A stretch of 64,000 bases of DNA from Nostoc sp. UHCC 0302 (GTDB lineage Bacteria; Cyanobacteriota; Cyanobacteriia; Cyanobacteriales; Nostocaceae): the NCBI RefSeq assembly GCF_038096175.1, contig NZ_CP151099.1, positions 4,693,484 to 4,757,483 on the forward strand, written 5' to 3'. The notes below the pieces were generated by a model. That model did not search any database, was not told where the DNA came from, and saw only the letters and a program-made list of their open reading frames with translations. Position 1 is the stretch's first letter. Each line of letters opens with the position of its first letter. The position numbers and the translations under genes were made by a program. Shown piece by piece: positions 9,662 through 18,009 of this stretch.

Positions 9662-11203
9662 TTACGGCGAAATTAGAGTGAAATCTTCAGCAGTACCAAG
9701 TATTTTACTGCTGGATAAATTTATTGTTTGTAAGCTGGCACTATCTAATAACAAATAAGCTTTGTTTAACGACATTTTTTGTAAAACTGGTACGCTGGCA
9801 GGAATGACTTTGCAATCACAATAAAAATTCAAACTAGGACGACCATAAGCAAAAGATGTGTAAATTGTTGTTCCTGATAAACCATGCTTGTGAATCAATG
9901 CCGCGACTGGTTTGACTGCAAAGGCTTCATTTAACTCCCAAATCCATGAGTGTGAACTCATCAACAGTATTAAAACTAAGTACATACCAGAAAATAAAAC
10001 TGGAATAAATCGGCGATCGCGCTGTTTAATCAGCCATGCAGCGATGCCCATACTGATTGCCAACACAATGCTCATAACAATTAAGATAGGTTCTTCGTTT
10101 GCAGTAACAAAATAAACAACCCCTCCAAAACCAGCAATAGATATAACAGCCAAGAAGAATATCCAAATACGCGTTTTAAAATAATGTTGCTGCCAAACTT
10201 CATTCAGTTCAGCACCAACTGTCAGGGCAAAAAATGGATATATAGGCATGACATACCAGGGGAGTTTTGTTCTCATTAAAGAGATAGTGACTATGTAAAC
10301 AATTGTGCCAATAATAATCAGGCAACTCCAGGTAGTATGACGTTTTTTCCAAGCTAGATAAAACCCTCCTGGGATAAACAACAGCCAGGGAAAACTATAT
10401 TTGACTAACTCAATTAAATAGTACCAAGGAGGGCCACTATGATCTTCAACAGGTTGTGCAAGGCGATCAAAAGTTTGTGCGTAAAAATTAACTTGCAAGA
10501 AGTTGGCCCCATAATGTTGCCATTGGGCAATAAACCAAGCGATCGCCGGAGCATTTCCTAAAAAAATTCCCGCCCACAAATAAGGACTTTTCAGCAAAGC
10601 GAACTGTCTATCTGCAAGTAAGAATAAAAAAGCGATCGCTCCCAGCAATAAAACGATCATTCCCTTGGTTAGAGTAATTAGCCCTAAACAAAATCCCACA
10701 CCCAAAGCATATCGCTGATTCTGACGTGCTTTGAGCAAGCAAAACAACAGCAGCAGAAAAAAAGTAATAATTGCACCATCTAGCATTGCTAGTCGTCCGT
10801 GACGCACCACAGGCAACATTGTCAAGTACACCAAAGCTGCAAATAAAGATGGTAAAATTTGGTTAAAAAGCGAACGGCCTACTAAGTAAAGTAAAGGTAC
10901 TCCCAAAGCTGTTAACACAGCACTAGGTAACCGTGTTGTCCACTCATTCACGCCTCCGAGGGAGTAAGTCCAAGCTATTAGCAAGTGTATTAAAGGCGGC
11001 TTATTATGGTAAGGCTCACCTGCCAAAGTGGGGAAAAGCCAACGCATTGAACCGATTGGGGCCCGCCAAATTTCACGAGCAACCTGTGCCACAGTACCTT
11101 CATCCCAGTCTCGTAAGGGCGAGTTTCCCAAAAATATCAACCACAGAACCAGGGATGCCGCGAGTAAGCATAACAGCCATTCTTTTTCTCGGAATGGGCG
11201 CAT
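9662..11203 (-). CDS. Family-39 glycosyltransferase (ArnT-like)
   Basis: A 513-residue polytopic GT-C enzyme. The motif RDWDEGTVAQVAREI followed by GEPYHNKPPLIHLL is the classical ArnT/PMT first-loop signature with its acidic pair. TRLPSAVL and RHGRLAMLDG follow in the expected places. The frame is open further upstream to 11362, but that stretch does not look like a membrane-protein N-terminus. The ATG at 11203 (MRPFREKEWLL) gives the expected start just before the first membrane segment. It converges with the other GT-C genes, 55 bases from the end of the previous gene. It probably decorates a lipid or surface glycan. Confidence 0.85.
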   Translation of the reverse strand: MRPFREKEWLLCLLAASLVLWLIFLGNSPLRDWDEGTVAQVAREIWRAPIGSMRWLFPTLAGEPYHNKPPLIHLLIAWTYSLGGVNEWTTRLPSAVLTALGVPLLYLVGRSLFNQILPSLFAALVYLTMLPVVRHGRLAMLDGAIITFFLLLLFCLLKARQNQRYALGVGFCLGLITLTKGMIVLLLGAIAFLFLLADRQFALLKSPYLWAGIFLGNAPAIAWFIAQWQHYGANFLQVNFYAQTFDRLAQPVEDHSGPPWYYLIELVKYSFPWLLFIPGGFYLAWKKRHTTWSCLIIIGTIVYIVTISLMRTKLPWYVMPIYPFFALTVGAELNEVWQQHYFKTRIWIFFLAVISIAGFGGVVYFVTANEEPILIVMSIVLAISMGIAAWLIKQRDRRFIPVLFSGMYLVLILLMSSHSWIWELNEAFAVKPVAALIHKHGLSGTTIYTSFAYGRPSLNFYCDCKVIPASVPVLQKMSLNKAYLLLDSASLQTINLSSSKILGTAEDFTLISP

Positions 11204-12438
11204 ATTTAACAAATTATAATAATTATCGACAATGAGATGATTCATTCCCATAAATATATAATTTTCTCTACTTAGATACGAAAAAATTATACTTGTATGA
11301 AAAATGCCAGCAATAATCTTACAGAAAAGACAGCAGAATTTCCGAAGTTCAGTAGCCCGCACAAAGCTAGAAGTAAAGCTGTGTTGTTCTTGGGGGCCTG
11401 TGGAATTACTTTACATTGGTATTTTAGATGAGTATATTGGTTCCATATATGAAGAGGTTAAAGCCCATCCTGTATATACTTTGAAGGAAACTGGAGATTT
11501 CACTAAAACATCAGAAACGCCAGCTAAATAAAGTCCTATTTTTATAGGGTATTTGTTGGTCTTGAAATCTGCCGTTAGAAAACTGTAAATGTGTTCGATT
11601 AAAGTTTGATATATTTTTAAGTGATCTTATGAAAAACTCAAGAAACTATTAACGGATTTTTAAATGTAAAACTAAACTGAAAGCAGTATATCTAGTTAAA
11701 AATATTACCTTACACAAGGTATCTTGATTAAAGAGATATCAAAGATATTACTAGACCTTTAGTATTTTGCTGATCAAGCTGTTGTTAAATACCGTATTTA
11801 TACGGTAATAGTATACATAAAATTGTAATACTGTAAGGTTAATAATGTATAACCTGATTAACTTAAAGCGAATATCAGCGTACAAAAAGCTACTAACAAC
11901 TTAGGCTGAGATATCAGCATCAAAAACAGAGTAAAACTGTAATCAAATTATTTTTCCTGAATGACTGAATAGTATCTAAGTTAGCCGCTAACTGCTTGTT
12001 AGCAATGCGAAACTATATTCAGTTGATTTGCGTCTATGTGTTTCTTAGCCTAAAAAGCAACATCCAATCAGTGAAAAATTTAACTTTTTCTTAAAAAGGA
12101 AGCAATGGCTGTAGGCAGTAAAATATACCTAATTAACAGTAAATTTAATAGTTCATGAGGCTCTTTCTGGGTAGATACTCCATTCTTCCTCAGTAATTCT
12201 TTATGAGAATCAAATAATTTACGAGTTTACCTTATTTACAAGGACATAAAACTCTAAAGGGTACTTTCTGCCGAATAAACTGTGTGCAAGCAATTAGCGA
12301 TTACTGACTTTTTGTTAATCCCTGTTTTGATTTTCAGGATTATCAGAAAGCATTTAGCTATCTAATAACTATCAATAATCTGCTATGACGTACTGTCAGA
12401 ACTATGACTGATAGTTCGACTTTTGAAGGAGCTATGAA
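11204..12438. other. Long AT-rich intergenic region upstream of the polysaccharide deacetylase
   Basis: About 1.2 kb. A 75-codon frame at 11304-11531 is open, but it overlaps the upstream extension of the minus-strand glycosyltransferase frame and has no recognised similarity. The rest is AT-rich with many stops. A perfect small palindrome TACCGTA-TTTA-TACGGTA sits at 11790-11807. The last 500 bases could be a long untranslated leader of the deacetylase gene; this is inference only. Confidence 0.45.
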
Positions 12439-13347
12439 GTGGAAAATAATAAGTCGTTTCTTTGGCCCGAAGGAATATTAATTGTACTGCTTGCCTTGGG
12501 CGGCACTTTGAGCCTTGGCTTGATGATGCTTATCAAACCAATTTCTTCGGAGGCTCAGAGTAGACAGAGCATAAATGTAAAAGATACTGGTGCAAATGCA
12601 GGAACTCAACAGCGCGTTGAAGCATTAAAGACGTTGATGCTTACAAGTTGGCAGCAAGAGGCACAAGCAAAGGGTCTTTCTGACGCTGTACCATCAAGCT
12701 TTCAAGGAGCAATAATTAGTACAGCAAAACTTACTCAAGGTCAGAAAGTTATTGCTCTAACATTTGATGATGGGCCTTGGCCTGAAACCACAGGGCAAGT
12801 ATTAGATATCTTAAAAGCAAATAATATTAAAGGTACATTTTTTGTTGTTGGGCAGAATCTCAAAAATTATCCAGAATTAGGTAAACGGATTGTCAGCGAT
12901 GGTCATGTTATTGCCAACCATACTTGGCATCACTGGTATCATTTCTTTAATCCACAGGCAGCTGCTTTTGAAATCGACAGCACAACAAACCTAATTTATC
13001 AAGTTACAGGTGCGAAAACAACTTTGTTTCGTCCCCCTGGTGGTATTCTGCACAATGGATTGGTTGCTTATGCTAAAAACCAAAAATACACTGTGGTAAT
13101 GTGGTCATCTGACTCTACAGACTACAAACTACCACCTGTACCAAGGTTAATTAATAATGTGATTAAAGATTCAAAGCCTGGTGGTATCGTACTAATGCAT
13201 GATGGTGGTGGTAATCGTTCTAGAACTGTCCAAGCTTTACCAGAAATTATCAGCAATTTTAGAAAGAAAGGTTATCGCTTTGTAACTATTCCAGAACTTT
13301 TACAGATACAAGATTCAGACCAAAGGTTGGCCACTCATAAAAAGTAA
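12439..13347 (+). CDS. Polysaccharide deacetylase (NodB domain, CE4), membrane-anchored
   Basis: A 302-residue protein with an N-terminal signal-anchor (about residues 11-32) and a CE4/NodB domain from about residue 95. It would remove N- or O-acetyl groups from peptidoglycan or an exopolysaccharide outside the cytoplasmic membrane. All five CE4 motifs can be seen: TFDDGPWP (108-115, catalytic and metal Asp), HTWHH (161-165, metal His161 and His165), RPPGG (198-202), the W222/D225 region, and MHDGGG (253-258, catalytic His254). The start is GTG at 12439 with GAAGGAG 7 bases upstream. An ATG at 12434 lies in another frame and stops after 15 codons. The upstream leader is unusually long. Confidence 0.92.
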   Translation: MENNKSFLWPEGILIVLLALGGTLSLGLMMLIKPISSEAQSRQSINVKDTGANAGTQQRVEALKTLMLTSWQQEAQAKGLSDAVPSSFQGAIISTAKLTQGQKVIALTFDDGPWPETTGQVLDILKANNIKGTFFVVGQNLKNYPELGKRIVSDGHVIANHTWHHWYHFFNPQAAAFEIDSTTNLIYQVTGAKTTLFRPPGGILHNGLVAYAKNQKYTVVMWSSDSTDYKLPPVPRLINNVIKDSKPGGIVLMHDGGGNRSRTVQALPEIISNFRKKGYRFVTIPELLQIQDSDQRLATHKK

Positions 13348-13478
13348 TAATTATCAATAGTGAATAATAAATAAGTAAATAAAACTGTAATTAAGAGATA
13401 GTTATATGAATAATAAAAGTTTTTCTAGTATATACACTTGGTTACGCTTATTTAGTGTAACCGTTCATGGATTCATAA

Positions 13479-13574
13479 TATAGCAGTTTTCAATTGGGTG
13501 AAGTATAGATATTCTTAGAGGCGCACCGCTGTGCGCCCCTACCCGTGTACCTCATTGAAATCAGAATTGCTATA
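13479..13574. repeat. MITE-like element with imperfect terminal inverted repeats
   Basis: About 96 bases bounded by TATAGCAGTTTTCAATTGGG at the left and the related inverted sequence ending ...CAGAATTGCTATA at the right. The centre holds a strong GC hairpin (GGCGCAC-CGCT-GTGCGCC, about 13520-13537). From memory, similar sequences are frequent between genes in Nostoc genomes. There is no coding capacity. It lies between two genes that converge. Confidence 0.55.
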
Positions 13575-13598
13575 AAAAAGGACGAAAACTATTAGGTT

Positions 13599-13814
13599 TT
13601 ATGAGGCTACTTCCCACCAACCAAAAGCTGGCCCGATGAAACGGATGGTAACCCACCCAACAACCATAATGCCGATGCCTATCCAAGCACCACGAGTAGT
13701 CCAAGTAACAAATTGTTCACCTTGATTTTTGGTGATGGGAACCCAAGGCAAAACCCGAGTTTCTTGACCGTATTTTTCTCCGAGTTTAGTTTTCCGACGT
13801 TTTGCTTCACCCAT
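13599..13814 (-). CDS. DUF2839 family small membrane protein
   Basis: A 71-residue protein beginning MGEAKRRKTKLGEKYGQE, the recognisable start of the cyanobacterial DUF2839 family, with one membrane segment at about residues 43-61. The polar basic N-terminus is probably cytoplasmic. The function is unknown; the family is confined to cyanobacteria as far as I recall. It is monocistronic and ends just beyond a MITE-like repeat. Confidence 0.8.
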   Translation of the reverse strand: MGEAKRRKTKLGEKYGQETRVLPWVPITKNQGEQFVTWTTRGAWIGIGIMVVGWVTIRFIGPAFGWWEVAS

Positions 13815-14040
13815 AATCAGAAATTCAAAATTTAAAATTCAACTAAGGTTCTAAGTTAATACTGGCAGGCATATTACTTGCACAGAGCCGCTATTAATCG
13901 CATTACTAGTGCAAATTAAAAGTGTGGGCTTATGAAGTTTAGAATGTCTGAATAAGCTGATAATAGCGCTTGCTGTGAGCCGATCGCACTTGGGTTGACA
14001 AAACGTAAATTGTCATTGGTCATGGGCATGAGGCATTAGA

Positions 14041-15606
14041 CTAAGCAGAATTTTCCTCACCAGTATTAGAAAACAGACCGGGATCAAGATAGTTAATGCG
14101 TGCTAAAGGACTCAGCGCAGCAAGAATTTGCGCTCCGTAGCTACGGTTGACTACACGACTGTCAAGCAAAGCAACGATACCTTGATTTTCTCTCAAGGGA
14201 GCGATCGCCCGCTGCAATTCATTCAAAGCAGCTGGTAATAAGAATAAACGAAACCAATCTTGATGCGATCGCTTATAGTGAGCTACTCTCCCAGCTACAA
14301 GGGGATTTTCTAAAGATGGTAAGGGCAAAGTAGCAATAATTAACAAATGAGGTGCAGGCAAGACTGTTTGATGTTCTCGCCAAAATTCCCAACCACTAAT
14401 CAAAATACCATTATCATCCAAACAAGTTTTTTCTACCTGCACCCGCGAACCAAACTCTGAGGCTAAAATTGTCCCCACTTGAGCCTTGAGTGGCACATCT
14501 CCTACTAACACAACTGTCAATCCTGGTGCTGTGGCACTTAGACAAACAAGTGTCCGAACTTTGTGAATAAATGCCGCTTGAAATTCTGGGGTGTTGGGTA
14601 AGGGTAACTTATAAGGTACATACAATTGAATTGCTTCTGCTTGGCTATCAGAAGAGAACTTTAAACAAGTTACATCTTCCAAACCCAGACGCTGGCGGAA
14701 CAGGGGAGCCTCTGTTTCCGATTCTAAAGCGCTGCCAATTAATACCACCGGTTGACGTTGCCAAATAGGTGAAAGTATTTTACCTAATTCAATTGGGGCA
14801 TGGTGCAAAGAAAATAAACCCTGACGACGGGCAATAGTCGCCCAAAAAAGCGGAGGGGGGGAGGGGGGGAGAGGGAGAGCTGAATTATCGTCTATGTTTT
14901 GAAAGTTATGCCAGAAAAGTTTCCAAATCTCAGGTATGCTGGCTGATTCCAAAGCTGAATAAAGATCGCTTAAAATGTCTGCTTCTGGTTGAGAAATGAG
15001 GTAGCACTCATAAGGATTAGCAGGATGCTGGAATAGTTCGTGTGTTAATTGCGCTCGTGCTGAGCGAATTACCTCTGCTTGATTTGGACAAGCCAGCATC
15101 AGTTGATCCCAATCGTGGGGTTGAATAGTTTGGGTGAGCTGATGACGCACCCAATCTTCCAAATCATCTACCCCATCAATAATTGTCGGAATACCGTGAG
15201 GAAAGCGATCGCTTTGGGCTAACTGCCCTCTTAGCCAAGCTTCTGGGGAAGTTAACAGTAGCCCTTGGAACTCACTACCTGGCCAAGCGTCACCTGTCCT
15301 AATCGATTTGTTAGCTGGTAACCACTGCTGTAGCCGAGGAATTTCTACTTGCAACAGGCGCTGCTGTACTGTTTCTGGGGCAACAATAATTACAGGGCTA
15401 TGCCACATCAATGCTGATGCGACAAAACTAGTGCGGTAGCGTCCTTGATACCCGCTAACCGCCCCCACCTGAATTAAGGCGCTACGTCCTAAGCGCAAGG
15501 CGCGTGCTACCAACCTTGCCATCGTCAAATGATGGGGCCAGGAAGGGAAACCCGCCTGCGATCGCAAAAAGTTATGTAGTGACAAATGAACTTCTGCCTC
15601 AATCAC
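14041..15606 (-). CDS. DinG/XPD-like helicase homologue with eroded ATPase motifs
   Basis: A 521-residue soluble protein starting at GTG. Its C-terminal region (about 440-505) follows the helicase_C_2 pattern of DinG: LNELQRAIAPLRENQGIVALLDSR...YGAQIL. In the N-terminal half, the place of Walker A (QVGAVSGYQGRYRTS) lacks the GKT, and the place of the DEAH box reads IIDGVDDL with no DEAH. Motif VI keeps one Arg (LQRAIA) but not the QxxGRxIR consensus. No iron-sulphur cysteine cluster is seen. It is therefore probably a non-ATPase relative that binds nucleic acid or a partner. The frame is intact and codon use is normal, so it is under selection and is not a pseudogene. Confidence 0.75.
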   Translation of the reverse strand: MIEAEVHLSLHNFLRSQAGFPSWPHHLTMARLVARALRLGRSALIQVGAVSGYQGRYRTSFVASALMWHSPVIIVAPETVQQRLLQVEIPRLQQWLPANKSIRTGDAWPGSEFQGLLLTSPEAWLRGQLAQSDRFPHGIPTIIDGVDDLEDWVRHQLTQTIQPHDWDQLMLACPNQAEVIRSARAQLTHELFQHPANPYECYLISQPEADILSDLYSALESASIPEIWKLFWHNFQNIDDNSALPLPPSPPPLFWATIARRQGLFSLHHAPIELGKILSPIWQRQPVVLIGSALESETEAPLFRQRLGLEDVTCLKFSSDSQAEAIQLYVPYKLPLPNTPEFQAAFIHKVRTLVCLSATAPGLTVVLVGDVPLKAQVGTILASEFGSRVQVEKTCLDDNGILISGWEFWREHQTVLPAPHLLIIATLPLPSLENPLVAGRVAHYKRSHQDWFRLFLLPAALNELQRAIAPLRENQGIVALLDSRVVNRSYGAQILAALSPLARINYLDPGLFSNTGEENSA

Positions 15607-15670
15607 ACGCTTTTAATCCCAAATACAAAGTGATTTTTACTTCCAATTGCCCCATTTCTATTATGTTGTC

Positions 15671-15752
15671 ATTTGTCATTTGTCATTTGTCACTTGTCCT
15701 TTGTCCAAAACTAATGACCAATGACTAATGGCCAATCACCAATCACCAATCA
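15671..15752. repeat. Short tandemly repeated heptamers (STRR)
   Basis: Five consecutive heptamers of the type ATTTGTC (15671-15705), then ATGACCA/ATGACTA-like units, then three CCAATCA units (15732-15752). Such heptamer arrays are typical of intergenic DNA in Nostocales. They lie between the divergent DinG-like and M48 genes. Confidence 0.75.
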
Positions 15753-15761
15753 CCCTGAATT

Positions 15762-16724
15762 ATGCCGACTTACACAGGAATTTCCAGCGAAGCCTTTAGA
15801 CATCCACTGGATCGCCAAGCCGAGCAAAGTTTACGAAACTTACCAGGATTTGATTTAATCGCTCGTAAATTTGTGGAATTTGTCTACGAACGCCCGCAGT
15901 TAGTTTATCTAATGGGTAACACCATCCAAGTAGGGCCGCGTCAATATTCCACTATTTACCAGATATTTCGGGAATGTGTCCGAGATTTGGACATTTACCC
16001 AGAACCTGCACTGTTTGTCTCACAAAATCCCCAAGCTAATAGCTATGCATTGGGGCAAGAGAATCGTTACATAGTCATAAATACAGGGACACTAGACTTA
16101 CTGGACGAAGCCGAGATTCGGGCAGTGCTAGCCCATGAACTGGGGCATATTAAATGTGGTCATACTATTTTAATTCAAATGGCGATGTGGGCGATGAGTG
16201 CTGCTTCTGCCTTGGGTGAATTGACCTTTGGCATAGGAAATTTTTTAAGTCAAGCCCTAATTTATGCCTTTTTTGAATGGCGGCGGAAAGCTGAGTTATC
16301 TGCTGATCGCGCTGCGCTGTTGGTGATGGATGACTTAAACCCAGTTATGTCTTCAATGATGAAAGTCTCTGGTGGTAGTATCAAATATGCTAATGAATGT
16401 AGTTTACAGGAGTTTATTCGGCAGTCAGAAAGTTATCAGGCATTAGATGAAGATGGGCTAAATCAAGTGTATAAATTCTTGATGTACAATGGCGCTCAAG
16501 GTACAATGCTCAGCCATCCTTTTCCTGTGGAACGCTTGCACTATTTACGGTCATGGGCAGTATCAGAAGAATACCAGGAAATTCGCCGAGGAAATTATCA
16601 GCGATCGCCCGCTTCAGGCTCAGTAAATGTCACAGCGGAATCTGCTGAAAATGAAGCTGAAACTTTGCGTCGTCAAATTGAAGAATTACGGCAGGAAATT
16701 AACAGAATGAAAAGGTCTGAATAA
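15762..16724 (+). CDS. M48-family zinc metallopeptidase
   Basis: A 320-residue protein with the M48 zinc motif HELGH at residues 125-129, followed by KCGH. The third ligand region is AELSADRAALL (Glu178). A hydrophobic segment at about 137-170 between the motifs fits the membrane or hairpin segment of HtpX/Ste24-like peptidases. The last 35 residues form a charged coiled coil (ENEAETLRRQIEELRQEINR). The N-terminal region RQYSTIYQIFRECVRDL...PALFVSQNPQANSY is typical of the cyanobacterial branch. It probably takes part in membrane or envelope protein quality control. The ATG at 15762 follows the tandem heptamers directly, with no strong ribosome-binding site. Confidence 0.88.
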   Translation: MPTYTGISSEAFRHPLDRQAEQSLRNLPGFDLIARKFVEFVYERPQLVYLMGNTIQVGPRQYSTIYQIFRECVRDLDIYPEPALFVSQNPQANSYALGQENRYIVINTGTLDLLDEAEIRAVLAHELGHIKCGHTILIQMAMWAMSAASALGELTFGIGNFLSQALIYAFFEWRRKAELSADRAALLVMDDLNPVMSSMMKVSGGSIKYANECSLQEFIRQSESYQALDEDGLNQVYKFLMYNGAQGTMLSHPFPVERLHYLRSWAVSEEYQEIRRGNYQRSPASGSVNVTAESAENEAETLRRQIEELRQEINRMKRSE

Positions 16725-17141
16725 TATTGATTCCTCAGTAAATTTTGGTAAGATGCATTAGGCTTATTTAACATACCCTTTAGAGTTAAAGAGTGTAAGG
16801 GTGTAAGAAAATTTTTACTATAATCCTACACTCATATACTCCTTCCAATACTTGTTCAGTTATATTTATCACTCCTAGTAATTACTTTGATGATAGCTAC
16901 GAGTGATAAATGTAAAATAATACTATTTTAATTTAATCGATATATTTTTATTTATTATCGATAATCAAAGGTTGGCATAGAGAAAACATTATGTTGTTGA
17001 GCTTACTCCCGAGAGAAAATTTTTGTACAGCAGGGAACTCATTTGTTGACGCTAACTGTAGCATAATTTATCTTTTAGGATTGCTTAAAAACGGATAATA
17101 CTTTCTAGTTGGACTACCACACCCTTAACGTTGTGATTTAA
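16725..17141. other. Intergenic region
   Basis: About 420 AT-rich bases between the M48 gene and the small secreted protein. ACTCCTAGTAATTACTT...GATAGCTACGAGTGATAAA contains a weak inverted repeat (TTTATCACTC / GAGTGATAAA, about 16867-16912). It is otherwise without recognisable features and presumably carries the promoter of the next gene. Confidence 0.4.
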
Positions 17142-17567
17142 ATGTTTATCAATATGGCAAACTTGACAAAACGGCTGTTTGTATTCATTAATGTTGTTGC
17201 CCTTGTCATCTTTCTACCTGGAATTGCCATTGCAGCACCTGTACAACTTAATGTTACTTCTAGTGTGATAGTTGCCCAACCGATTCAGACTGCTACTGAT
17301 TCATTTTCAGATAATAGCCTGACTCCCCAACAAAGCCAGCAACTTCAAGCTGTCCGTCAAAGAAGAAATAGAGAAATTAATGCTGTTTTAAATACATCCC
17401 AGCGTACACAACTATCTAATAAATTACGTGCTGGTAAGAATATCAATGAAGCGCTAGAAACATTGAATTTACAACCAGAACAACAAGAACTAGTAGAAGC
17501 TATTCTAAAATTTACTAACTTGAAGATGAAAGCAATTTCATCTCGATATTCCCTAACAATAAGGTAG
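17142..17567 (+). CDS. Small secreted protein, Spy/CpxP (LTxxQ)-like
   Basis: A 141-residue protein with a signal peptide (about residues 1-32, cleavage near AIAA). The mature part contains LTPQQSQQLQAVRQRRNREI and then LNTSQRTQL, a helical LTxxQ-style repeat like that of periplasmic Spy/CpxP chaperones. A second Met at codon 5 (17154) is an alternative start. It is a plausible periplasmic helical-bundle protein. Family membership rests on the pattern alone, so a stress-chaperone role is inference. Confidence 0.6.
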   Translation: MFINMANLTKRLFVFINVVALVIFLPGIAIAAPVQLNVTSSVIVAQPIQTATDSFSDNSLTPQQSQQLQAVRQRRNREINAVLNTSQRTQLSNKLRAGKNINEALETLNLQPEQQELVEAILKFTNLKMKAISSRYSLTIR

Positions 17568-18009
17568 AAATGAAGGTATCTATACCTTTATCAAAACAGA
17601 ATAAAGGCGTCAGTCGCCAGAATGGGCTGCGCCCCGCTACGCTAACAGAATTGAAGCTTCGACACTTAAGAGCGGGACGCTCCACGTAGCTTGCTTCCCC
17701 GGAGGTAAGGGCGCACTTGTGCTGAGCATAGTCGAAGTAGCCGAAGTAGTCGAAACTCAGGGCATCGCTTCTGAATTCTTCTTCAATTTTCTGCCACTAG
17801 TCTAAGATTCAGGGTGGTAGAGTCCATTTAGATAGAGAATTTTCGAGACTTGTGTACACCGTAGCCTTGGCAAGGGGGGACTACAGGGAAATTGCAACTA
17901 GCGATCGCACATCACTTTAGGCGATATCATCATCTGCAAAGCCCAAATATCTCTTACTCTCAACTTTTGCAGCATCTATAATTAATCTTGCCCTATTTAG
18001 TTCGTTACC
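17568..18009. repeat. Repeat-rich intergenic region upstream of lysS
   Basis: GC-richer than its surroundings and full of hairpin-forming dispersed repeats. The segment 17715-17770 (CTTGTGCTGAGC...GTCGAAGTAG...CGAAACTCAG, then GGCATCGCT) is repeated at 57066-57110. This copy carries one extra 10-base GTCGAAGTAG-type unit. There is no coding frame. The lysS promoter must lie in the final 100 bases. Confidence 0.6.

Noticed and set aside
11304-11531. 75-codon open frame (LLYIGILDEYIGSIYEEVKAHP)
   Set aside because: No recognised family, no ribosome-binding site, and it overlaps the upstream extension of the minus-strand glycosyltransferase. It could be a remnant but is not supported as a gene.
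15671-15752. Short direct repeats between genes as possible CRISPR
   Set aside because: Units are heptamers without spacers, typical Nostocales STRR sequences.
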